Source: an uncultured Clostridium sp.
Lineage (GTDB): Bacteria; Bacillota; Clostridia; Lachnospirales; Lachnospiraceae
Reading direction: 5' to 3'
Assembly: GCF_900547735.1 (NCBI RefSeq)
Contig: NZ_URHZ01000080.1
Coordinates: 1-23,797 of the forward strand
DNA length: 23,797 bases
The notes under the pieces were generated by a model. That model ran no database searches and was not told where the DNA came from. It worked only from the letters and a program-made list of their open reading frames with translations. A program made the position numbers and the translations under genes. The first letter of the stretch is position 1. The number at the start of each line of letters is the position of its first letter. Positions 1-6,258 of this stretch are shown here, piece by piece.

Positions 1-130
1 TTTTTTCTCCTGGATTCCCCCTCACCACACTCTGCAAACCGGGACTGAAGACTCATACCCCCCTCTCACCATCCCGAACCCCGACCGTCCCGGCGGCGTT
101 CTCATTCCTCAACTGATTATCACACTTTGC

Positions 131-160
131 TTGACAGCATAGAATAAAATAAGATATACT
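131..160 (+). promoter_or_regulatory. Sigma-A type promoter of cysE
   Basis: TTGACA (131-136) and TATACT (155-160) are separated by 18 bp, close to the vegetative consensus. The expected start near 167 leaves a leader of about 58 nt before cysE, too short for the T-box leader that controls cysteine genes in many Firmicutes. No T-box or S-box motif is visible. Confidence 0.75.
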
Positions 161-224
161 TCACCCCATAGATACTTATTGGTGGACATTTGTGAAGACA
201 TAATGAAAAAAGAGGTAGGAGAGA

Positions 225-959
225 ATGATTCTTAAGGATATCTGGCTGGACGTGAAAGCCGTGAAGGAGAGGGATCCGGCGGCGAGGAATGCACTTGAAG
301 TGCTGCTTTTATATCAGGGAGTCCATGCGCTGATTTGGCACAGGGTTGCCCACTGGTTTTACAGACATCACATGTTTTTTGTTGCCAGGCTGATTTCTCA
401 GCTCGCAAGATTTTTTACATTGATTGAGATACATCCGGGAGCCCAACTGGGACACGGGATTCTGATCGACCATGGCTGTGGCGTGGTAATCGGAGAGACA
501 ACGGTGGTCGGTGACAACTGTACGATTTATCAGGGCGTGACGCTGGGAGGCGTGGGCACCCAGAAGGGAAAGCGGCATCCAACGCTGGGAAATAATGTGA
601 CGGTTGGAGCGGGGGCGAAAATCCTCGGTTCATTTGAAGTCGGTGACAACTGTTCCATCGCGGCCAATGCCGTACTGCTCCGTCAACTGGATGAGAATAT
701 CACCGCGGTGGGAATTCCGGCCCGACCTGTTAAGAAGGACGGCGTGCCGATTCAGAAGAAGCAGAAAACCATTATCAGTGAGCATAACCGTATGATGATG
801 GATCAGATGGAAAAGCTTCAGAAAGAAGTTGAAGTCCTTAGAAAGGCTCTGGAGGAGGCGACCGGAAAGCCGGTTCCCGCTGTAATCCTGGAGGAAGGAA
901 ATAAACAGCCGGCTCAGGCGGAAACAGCGCCCGGGAGCGGAAGTGACGCGACGGAATAG
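225..959 (+). CDS. cysE: Serine O-acetyltransferase
   Basis: Transfers an acetyl group from acetyl-CoA to L-serine, giving O-acetylserine, the first committed step of cytosolic cysteine synthesis. The 244-residue protein has a short helical N-terminal region (1-65) and then the left-handed beta-helix of hexapeptide repeats (about 70-165). Both catalytic histidines of the family are present: H83 in IDHGCG and H118 in KRHPTL. The motifs GVTLGGVG and VGIPARPVK are also typical. The ATG follows AGGTAGGAG at good spacing. The family usually ends near residue 180; here about 65 extra residues follow, charged and probably coiled-coil (HNRMMMDQMEKLQKEVEVL), ending in DATE. The C-terminal Ile that docks into cysteine synthase in E. 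coli CysE is therefore absent. The next gene starts 15 bp downstream, so co-transcription is likely. Family call is secure. Confidence 0.95.
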   Translation: MILKDIWLDVKAVKERDPAARNALEVLLLYQGVHALIWHRVAHWFYRHHMFFVARLISQLARFFTLIEIHPGAQLGHGILIDHGCGVVIGETTVVGDNCTIYQGVTLGGVGTQKGKRHPTLGNNVTVGAGAKILGSFEVGDNCSIAANAVLLRQLDENITAVGIPARPVKKDGVPIQKKQKTIISEHNRMMMDQMEKLQKEVEVLRKALEEATGKPVPAVILEEGNKQPAQAETAPGSGSDATE

Positions 960-974
960 AGGAAATAACAATAT

Positions 975-1958
975 ATGCAGAATGAAGAGACAACACAAAG
1001 TGCAGCGGCAGTACAGGATACGGAGATGGTAAAAGGTACAGAACCGGTACAGCGTGCAGAAAAAGAAGCAGCCATGGCAGCGGAACAAAAGAAAGAAAAA
1101 GCGCCGGACCGCTGCCGTGAGATAGAAAAGAGTATTATCAAGCAGTTCAGAAAAGAGATATGGCGCCCTTTTGTCAGGGCGCTTAATGAATACGATATGA
1201 TTAAAGAGGGCGACAATATCGCCGTCTGTATCTCCGGAGGAAAGGACTCCATGCTTCTGGCCAAATGCATGCAGGAGATTTTAAGGCATGGGAAGATGAA
1301 GTTCGGTCTCCATTTCCTGGTCATGGATCCGGGATATAATCCGGCCAACCGCAGGATGATTGAGGAGAATGCCAGAATTATGAATATTCCGGTCACCATC
1401 TTCGAATCGGATATTTTTGACGTGGTGGTGGACGTGGACCAGTCCCCCTGTTACCTGTGCGCCAGGATGAGGAGGGGCTTTTTGTATGCCAATGCGAAGA
1501 AGCTCGGCTGCAACAAGATTGCCCTCGGACATCATTTCGATGATGTAATAGAAACAATTTTGATGAGCATGCTCTATGGCGCTCAGGTCAATACGATGAT
1601 GCCGAAGCTCCACAGTACCAACTTTGAGGGAATGGAGCTTATCAGGCCTCTTTACCTGGTGAAGGAGGCTGATATACTGGCCTGGAAGGACTTTAACAGC
1701 CTTCATTTTCTCCAGTGTGCCTGCCGGTTTACCGAAGCGGCGGAGGCAGTGGCCGGACGGGATGAAAACCATCTGTCCAAGCGGCAGGAGATGAAAGAAC
1801 TGATTAACCGTTTCCGCCGGATCAATCCGCATATCGAGACGAACATTTTCAAAAGTGTGGAAAATGTCAATCTGGATGCCTGTATCGGGTATGTGAAGAA
1901 TGGGCAGAGACATCACTTCTTAGAAGAATATGAGACGTGTGCGGACAGAGAGCAATAA
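975..1958 (+). CDS. TtcA-type tRNA 2-thiocytidine biosynthesis ATPase (PP-loop)
   Basis: Predicted N-type ATP pyrophosphatase that adenylates a tRNA base for sulfur insertion. The PP-loop SGGKDS lies at residues 87-92. A CYLC pair (C159, C162) and a later CAC (C248, C250) match the three-cysteine arrangement that holds a [4Fe-4S] cluster in TtcA. ALGHHFDDVIET (183-194) is the conserved family block. The first 45 residues are a low-complexity charged extension (QSAAAVQDTEM, KEAAMAAEQKKEK) not expected in TtcA, so the true start could be an internal Met. ATG 975 is kept because GAGGAA lies just upstream, overlapping the end of cysE. Pairing with cysE makes sense because cysteine is the sulfur donor. 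It could instead be a TtcA paralogue with another tRNA target; the fold and chemistry are secure, the exact substrate is inferred. Confidence 0.85.
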   Translation: MQNEETTQSAAAVQDTEMVKGTEPVQRAEKEAAMAAEQKKEKAPDRCREIEKSIIKQFRKEIWRPFVRALNEYDMIKEGDNIAVCISGGKDSMLLAKCMQEILRHGKMKFGLHFLVMDPGYNPANRRMIEENARIMNIPVTIFESDIFDVVVDVDQSPCYLCARMRRGFLYANAKKLGCNKIALGHHFDDVIETILMSMLYGAQVNTMMPKLHSTNFEGMELIRPLYLVKEADILAWKDFNSLHFLQCACRFTEAAEAVAGRDENHLSKRQEMKELINRFRRINPHIETNIFKSVENVNLDACIGYVKNGQRHHFLEEYETCADREQ

Positions 1959-2204
1959 AGATATTCCGCGGAGAAGTATGCTTTCTGATAACGGAATTGG
2001 ACACTCCGACAATCGATAGCAGAAAAGACATGTGTCTCCTGCGGACTTTACAGGAAGGGCATACGGAGGATAAGCGGATTCGGTTCCATGTTTTTGTTTT
2101 GGCATTTTTAACATCCGGGGAGTGAAATAACAGGACATTTATCTGTTTACCCTAAACTTTTTTTGTGACTTTTTACTGATCTTTTTGAATCGTGCTTTTG
2201 CTGA

Positions 2205-2255
2205 TTGACATTTGCTAAAACGAATGATATTCTTTTGTTAGTGAGTACTCATTAA
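2205..2255 (+). promoter_or_regulatory. Strong promoter with adjacent palindromic operator-like site
   Basis: TTGACA (2205-2210), a 17-bp spacer and TATTCT (2228-2233) form a near-consensus promoter. Immediately downstream, across the expected transcription start, lies TGAGTACTCA (2242-2251), a perfect 10-bp palindrome. It extends to an 18-bp near-palindrome (2238-2255, TTA on the left and TAA on the right, one mismatched pair). A palindrome placed there is typical of a repressor operator, and the symmetry is of the kind TetR-type repressors use; the regulator is not identified. Confidence 0.6.
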
Positions 2256-2480
2256 ATGGTAAATAATAAAAGGGCTACACCTGACAAGACTGCAGGTTCC
2301 ACAAAGCGGGAACCTCTCAAGGGGTGCCCGGATGCGGCGGAGCTTATAAAGGCCGTCTGCAACTGCTTTAGGGAGTGTATCATCCCGGAACTCCGGGGCT
2401 GTTATGCTGTCACGAATTCCGGCAATAGCGCACCCAACGCTGTACCGGATTATCGGCGGCTTGCTTTAGAAAAAGCCTGA
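2256..2480 (+). CDS. Hypothetical 74-residue protein, possibly a gene remnant
   Basis: I do not recognise this protein. The central part (PDAAELIKAVCNCFRECI, then IPELRGCYAVTNSG) reads like real coding sequence and has three cysteines. The ATG is only a few bases after the palindromic promoter, and no Shine-Dalgarno sequence precedes it, so as drawn it would be poorly translated or leaderless. A protein-like reading continues in another frame beyond its stop (2429-2734), suggesting a frameshifted older gene. A hairpin (AGGTTCC 2294-2300 / GGAACCT 2309-2315) lies inside it. It may be a small real gene, a fragment or a chance frame. Confidence 0.3.
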   Translation: MVNNKRATPDKTAGSTKREPLKGCPDAAELIKAVCNCFRECIIPELRGCYAVTNSGNSAPNAVPDYRRLALEKA

Positions 2481-2734
2481 ACAGGCAGGGCCCCCACCCT
2501 GTTCACCTGAGAATACAGGCTTTGCTGAAGAGATCAGGTACTCCCCCTGAGTACACAGAGGAAAACGTGCCGGTATCCATCCGCAGACAGGCGAATGCCG
2601 ATAATGTGGAATTGAAAGACCAGGCTTAAGCCGGTATTGTCACCCCGTTCCCCCAGAACGGTGTTGTGGCGCCGGGAATGAATTTAACTCTGAGCACGGA
2701 GGAAGTTATCACTGTCCGCTCCCACTGGATGTGA
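2429..2734 (+). pseudogene. Possible decayed gene continuing the preceding ORF
   Basis: This frame is open from 2429 to 2734 apart from one TAA at 2627-2629. On either side the translation looks protein-like: PPEYTEENVPVSIRRQANAD before the stop and GIVTPFPQNGVVAPGMNLTL, then STEEVITVRSHWM, after it. There is no start codon with a ribosome binding site. The simplest reading is a gene that acquired a frameshift near 2430-2480 and a nonsense mutation at 2627. The product is not recognised, and chance openness cannot be excluded. Confidence 0.3.
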
Positions 2735-2829
2735 AAACGGAACTGCAAGGGAACCTCCTATAGGATTTGCAATGTTTTTAATGGTTGCAGATTATGGTCC
2801 GAAATTGCAGAGAAGTGCTGAAGAGAAGT

Positions 2830-2875
2830 AAAAAAGAAGAAGTGCGCCGCGTCAGCGGTACACTTCTTCTTTTTT
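2830..2875. terminator. Strong bidirectional intrinsic terminator
   Basis: AAAAAAGAAGAAGTG (2830-2844) is perfectly complementary to CACTTCTTCTTTTTT (2861-2875). Inside is a further CCGC/GCGG stem with a GTCA loop. The arrangement gives a U-tract in both directions, so it can end the plus-strand unit starting at 2205 and the minus-strand regulator gene. Confidence 0.9.
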
Positions 2876-2880
2876 AGGCG

Positions 2881-2913
2881 CAATGAAAAGTTCGCGAAGC
2901 GTACTTTTCGTTG
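2881..2913. repeat. Second perfect-looking hairpin beside the terminator
   Basis: CAATGAAAAGT (2881-2891) pairs with ACTTTTCGTTG (2903-2913) with one G-U type pair, and an inner CGC-GAA-GCG stem closes the loop. It lacks a U-tract, so it is not itself a classical terminator. It lies in the 3' trailer of the minus-strand regulator, where it could protect the mRNA end. Confidence 0.65.
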
Positions 2914-2971
2914 TTACCAGTGATGTTTATTATAATAGCCGTTATGATCGGAATACAGGCTCAGTCCGGCA

Positions 2972-4318
2972 TTACTCCTTGAATTTCAGCCGGTAATGTT
3001 TGACCGGACGCCCTTTTCCTCCGAGACTTTCCTGACCGATCATTTCAGCGTAACCGTACTGCAGGAGGTTGTTGAGTATTTTACTTGCCGTCCGGGGTGA
3101 AATTCCGAGGCTTTTTACGATTTGGGCCGCGGTGACTTCATTGGAACCCTCCAGCCTCATCATGGAGGACAGTTTGGAGATTGTCTCGACGGACAGACGG
3201 ACACTGCTGGCCACTTCACGCAGGTATTTGCTGGTTTCCGCAGGCTGGGCGGCTTTTTCTTCCGGTGACGCATCCAGCAGATATACCGTTTCGTTCTCAT
3301 CCATCAGAAAACTGCCCTGTTCCTTTCCAAGGACCTTCTTACCGTAGGCGGCCGCTTCCCAGGCATTCATACGGGCCTGGTTCAGGGTGGCTCCGATACC
3401 GTAGCTGATGACACCGTCAAAATTCATCTCATGTTTCAGAAGGGTCTGGATGCCGCAGGAGCTGTAATTGTCTGTCATGTCCTTTATCAGCATGGAGTTG
3501 GTATAAATTTCATAGCCGCTGTAACTTTCCTTAAGTATCAGGCTGTTCATATATTTCTTATTCAGAACCATGACCGCCTGTTTCAGTTCGAGCAGGCATT
3601 GCTCCCTCTCCTCATTTGTGATGCTCCACGTCTCCTTTTCCCTTGGAAGAATCACAATGGCGCCGGAGATATTTCCCCTTATTCTTTTTATCTCCATCTG
3701 CTGTTTGAGAGAGGAAAAGGTGCGCTTCAGTTCATTTACACTTGGGTTAACATAATAAGAGGGAATTCCGTAGGATTCACCTAACTTGTATACAGTATAA
3801 AACTGCGTGAGGATCAGATCCAGCTCATTATGCTCCAGCTTTTTCCGGTACGCCTCAATCAGCTCGTTCTCCTTTGTCTCTATGTTTTCAGCCGGATAAT
3901 CGATTAGTTCCTGTACAAAATTTACGGCCATAGCGGGCAGTTTTTCCTCAATCAGGGCCTGCCTGAGGGTATATCCGTCTTCCAGAAAATCAATCCCGAC
4001 CCGGTTGACGTTGGACTTTTCTTTCAGAAGCATCATTTTAAGCATAAGCTGATAGATATGCTCCACCTCGATATTGAAACAGGCCGTCGGGATCTCCTCC
4101 CCTGCCCCGATAAAACGCCTTACTGCAATCAGGGGAATATATCCGCTGGTGATGAAACCGTCATAATGTGTTTTTTCCTGCTGAAATATGGAGAAGAGTT
4201 CGCTGAACTCATTATATTCCCTGTAGGTGAATTCCACGTCTTCCTGGGAAGCACCTAATATTTTTTCACAATACTGCCTGATATACGGCTTTAAAAGCAG
4301 CATAATTCTGTAACTCAT
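2972..4318 (-). CDS. Three-domain transcription regulator with C-terminal winged helix
   Basis: A 448-residue cytosolic protein. The C-terminus (about 378-448) is a winged-helix DNA-binding domain: helix-turn-helix at EVTAAQIVKSLGISPRTASK (394-413), then LLQYGYAEMIG and a wing, SLGGKGRPVKHYRL. The N-terminal 200 residues (IMLLLKPYIRQYCEKILG, later FDGFITSGYIPLIAVRR-like sequence) resemble the sensor part of PrpR/BadM-type regulators, a loose match. The middle (about 215-350) with GVISYGIGATLNQARMNAWE resembles the degenerate GGDEF-like domain of CdaR-type regulators; no GGDEF catalytic motif is seen. The start follows GGTGGAGAGA. It has its own promoter and is divergent from the SPOCS/LysM gene, a possible target. 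Ligand and regulon are unknown. Confidence 0.7.
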   Translation of the reverse strand: MSYRIMLLLKPYIRQYCEKILGASQEDVEFTYREYNEFSELFSIFQQEKTHYDGFITSGYIPLIAVRRFIGAGEEIPTACFNIEVEHIYQLMLKMMLLKEKSNVNRVGIDFLEDGYTLRQALIEEKLPAMAVNFVQELIDYPAENIETKENELIEAYRKKLEHNELDLILTQFYTVYKLGESYGIPSYYVNPSVNELKRTFSSLKQQMEIKRIRGNISGAIVILPREKETWSITNEEREQCLLELKQAVMVLNKKYMNSLILKESYSGYEIYTNSMLIKDMTDNYSSCGIQTLLKHEMNFDGVISYGIGATLNQARMNAWEAAAYGKKVLGKEQGSFLMDENETVYLLDASPEEKAAQPAETSKYLREVASSVRLSVETISKLSSMMRLEGSNEVTAAQIVKSLGISPRTASKILNNLLQYGYAEMIGQESLGGKGRPVKHYRLKFKE

Positions 4319-4362
4319 ATTCTCTCCACCTTATCTTTATCGTTCCGGGCCTTGTCCTGTCC

Positions 4363-4391
4363 ATTATATGATAAGTCCGTATGAAATTCAA
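4363..4391 (-). promoter_or_regulatory. Promoter of the minus-strand regulator
   Basis: On the minus strand TTGAAT (4391-4386) and TATAAT (4368-4363) are separated by 17 bp, giving a leader of about 40 nt to the ATG at 4318. A good vegetative-type promoter. No equally clear promoter was seen for the divergent gene, which may use a sporulation sigma factor. Confidence 0.7.
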
Positions 4392-4485
4392 GTTATGGCG
4401 GTTTTCGTTGTTTGGAATAATGTCACGTCTGTCCGCATAAACTTTCATAAAGTTGTAGATATGGAAAGGGCAGGTGCGATCATTA

Positions 4486-6039
4486 ATGATGGAGCTGATT
4501 AAGAAAAATATACATATGAACAGACAGAAAGGAAGCGCGGTATCCCAGATCACTCTGGATGACGATTTTATCGTTCCGGACACCATGGACGACGTATCCC
4601 AGGTCCTTCTGGATAACGGCGAGATCCAGATTGAATCATCGAGAACCCAGGGCGATAAGGTTCTGATTAAGGGAAAACTGGCTTTCCGTGTGCTGTACAG
4701 AAAAGCAGAAGGAGGGCTTCAGGCGCTGGGAGGAGAGGTGCCGTTCGATGAGACGATCAATGTGCCGGATCTGAATGAGCATGATTATACCCAGGTATCC
4801 TGGACGCTTGAGGATCTGAACACCAGTATGATCAATTCCAGAAAGCTGAGCATCAAGGCAGTCGTGACTCTGGAAGTGCGGGTGGAGAATCTGTACGATG
4901 CGGAAGCAGCCGTGGACATTGAGACGGATGATGAAGAGGTGGAGGTATTAAAGAGAAGTATCGACGTGGCGGCAATTGCGGTCAGGAGAAAGGATACATA
5001 CCGGATCAAGGAGGATATCCAGGTTTCGGGCAATAAGCCGAACATCGAGAGCATCCTGTGGAATGAGATGCGGTTAAGAGGCGTCACCTGCCGCCCCATG
5101 GACGGAAATATCCATCTGGAAGGGGAACTGATGGTATTTATCATCTATGCCGGGGAAGGGGAGCATACGCCGGTTCAGTGGCTGGAGGAGTGTATCCCGT
5201 TTTCGGGCGATGTGGAGCTTGCGGAGGCGGAGGAGAATATGGTTCCGGCCATCGGCGTCAGGATCCTGCACCGGGGAATCGAGATGAAGCCGGACTACGA
5301 CGGGGAAATGCGCGATTTTGAGCTCGATGCCGTCCTGGAGCTGGATATGAAACTCTACATGGAAGAAAATGTGGAGCTTTTAAGCGATCTCTACGCCACC
5401 AACCGGGAACTGATGCTGGATGGCGGGGAGGCCTGTTTCGACCGTCTGCTGACAAGGAACATCTGCAAATGCAAGGTTGCGGAGCAGCTTAAAATCAGCA
5501 AGCCGGACCGGATTCTCCAAATCTGCCACAGCAGCGGCAGCGTGAAGCTGGATGAGGCGGAACCGAGGGAGGACGGACTTCATATAGAAGGTGTTCTGGA
5601 AGTGAGCCTTCTGTACCTGACCGACGACGACACGGAGCCGGTAGGGGCTACGACGGAGATTGTGCCGTTCCACTGTGTGGCGGAGGCCGACGGCATTAAC
5701 GCGGACAGTATCTGGCAGATGAACCTTGGACTTGAACAGCTTACGGCCGTGATGCTGGGAGGGGATTCTGTGGAAGTGAAGGCGGTGATTGCCGCCGATC
5801 TGCTGGTGCTGCAGCCGGTGTGCGAGCCTGTGGTCACGGGCGTGAAGGTGGAGCCGCTGGATATGAAGAAGCTTCAGCAGATGCCGGGCATTGTGGGCTA
5901 CATTGTGCAGCCGGGGGATTCACTGTGGAAAATTGCGAAGAAATTCCATACCACTGTGGAAAACATCAAGGAGACGAACGGTTTGACGGAGGATGAGATC
6001 CGGCCAGGGGAAAAGCTGGTGCTTATAAAAGAAGTTTAG
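4486..6039 (+). CDS. SPOCS (DUF3794) repeat protein with C-terminal LysM domain
   Basis: A predicted spore-envelope or wall-associated protein of 517 residues. Three SPOCS-like modules run in order: about residues 20-150 (DDDFIVPDTMDD, KVLIKGKLAFRVLYR), about 170-310 (HLEGELMVFIIYAGE) and about 335-460 (HIEGVLEVSLLYLTDD). A LysM domain closes the protein (GYIVQPGDSLWKIAKKF, then GEKLVLIKEV), which in this family binds peptidoglycan or its modified spore form. There is no signal peptide, fitting assembly from the mother-cell cytoplasm. The start is ATG 4486 or 4489, giving the family-typical MELIKKNIHMNRQKG; a GTG 12 bp upstream is less likely since CAGGTG (4471-4476) would be the ribosome binding site. 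It is monocistronic, ending at a terminator. Domain assignment is firm, the exact role inferred. Confidence 0.88.
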   Translation: MMELIKKNIHMNRQKGSAVSQITLDDDFIVPDTMDDVSQVLLDNGEIQIESSRTQGDKVLIKGKLAFRVLYRKAEGGLQALGGEVPFDETINVPDLNEHDYTQVSWTLEDLNTSMINSRKLSIKAVVTLEVRVENLYDAEAAVDIETDDEEVEVLKRSIDVAAIAVRRKDTYRIKEDIQVSGNKPNIESILWNEMRLRGVTCRPMDGNIHLEGELMVFIIYAGEGEHTPVQWLEECIPFSGDVELAEAEENMVPAIGVRILHRGIEMKPDYDGEMRDFELDAVLELDMKLYMEENVELLSDLYATNRELMLDGGEACFDRLLTRNICKCKVAEQLKISKPDRILQICHSSGSVKLDEAEPREDGLHIEGVLEVSLLYLTDDDTEPVGATTEIVPFHCVAEADGINADSIWQMNLGLEQLTAVMLGGDSVEVKAVIAADLLVLQPVCEPVVTGVKVEPLDMKKLQQMPGIVGYIVQPGDSLWKIAKKFHTTVENIKETNGLTEDEIRPGEKLVLIKEV

Positions 6040-6067
6040 TAGCAGGACTCCCGGTAAAAACCGGGCG

Positions 6068-6102
6068 GGCGGCAGGGACCGGGAAGGTTCCTCCGCCTTT
6101 TT
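6068..6102 (+). terminator. Intrinsic terminator after the SPOCS/LysM gene
   Basis: GGCGG (6068-6072) pairs with CCGCC (6093-6097), AGGGA (6074-6078) continues the stem with TTCCT (6088-6092), and TTTTT follows (6098-6102). A smaller CCCGG/CCGGG hairpin lies just upstream at about 6050-6065. Confidence 0.85.
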
Positions 6103-6116
6103 CTGTTCAAAGCACA

Positions 6117-6145
6117 TTGCGAACCTGCCCGGCTTAGAGTATACT
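6117..6145 (+). promoter_or_regulatory. Promoter of the OLD-type nuclease gene
   Basis: TTGCGA (6117-6122), a 17-bp spacer and TATACT (6140-6145). The expected start near 6152 gives a leader of about 107 nt before the ATG at 6259. A further in-frame ATG at 6163 sits near the 5' end of the message but has no ribosome binding site. Confidence 0.65.
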
Positions 6146-6194
6146 AAAGCATAACTGTTTATATGTTTGGGAGGCTGCACGGCAGCGGAAAAAC

Positions 6195-6240
6195 GTTACT
6201 GTCCATACGGCACCGGGCCGTGGACAATAACGGAAAAACG
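6195..6240 (+). promoter_or_regulatory. Structured leader element upstream of the OLD-type nuclease
   Basis: A long hairpin forms from GTTA/TAAC (6195-6198 with 6228-6231), TGTCC/GGACA (6200-6204 with 6222-6226) and ACGGC/GCCGT (6207-6211 with 6217-6221), loop ACCGG. It is flanked by a direct 10-bp repeat, CGGAAAAACG (6186-6195 and 6231-6240). An alternative smaller hairpin, TG(T)CC-ATAC-GGCA (6200-6212), competes with it. The block 6209-6233 closely matches 8236-8263 in the next leader. It ends 19 bp before the ATG, so it could affect ribosome access at AAAGGAGG (6245-6252). Confidence 0.5.
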
Positions 6241-6258
6241 GCCGAAAGGAGGCAGATC

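Larger units (their letters stand above)
1959..2971. other. 1-kb region without a convincing intact gene
   Basis: The first ~245 bp (1959-2204) show no terminator, RNA or likely gene. A 62-codon frame overlapping the end of the previous gene (1937-2125) has no ribosome binding site and no recognisable content. The T-rich stretch 2150-2190 leads into a promoter at 2205. From there to the terminator at 2830-2875 lies a possible ~600-nt transcription unit with short hairpins and remnants of protein-like sequence, described separately. 2914-2971 is the trailer of the minus-strand regulator. Confidence 0.6.

Noticed and set aside
1937..2125. 62-codon ORF after the TtcA-like gene
   Set aside because: No ribosome binding site, overlaps the preceding gene, and unremarkable composition.
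2630..2735. RNase P RNA or tmRNA
   Set aside because: A GGAGGAAG-like string is present, but none of the other conserved blocks of either RNA could be found.
6163..6258. Longer start for the OLD-type nuclease
   Set aside because: The in-frame ATG at 6163 lacks a ribosome binding site and runs through a strong hairpin; ATG 6259 has AAAGGAGG and a family-typical start.
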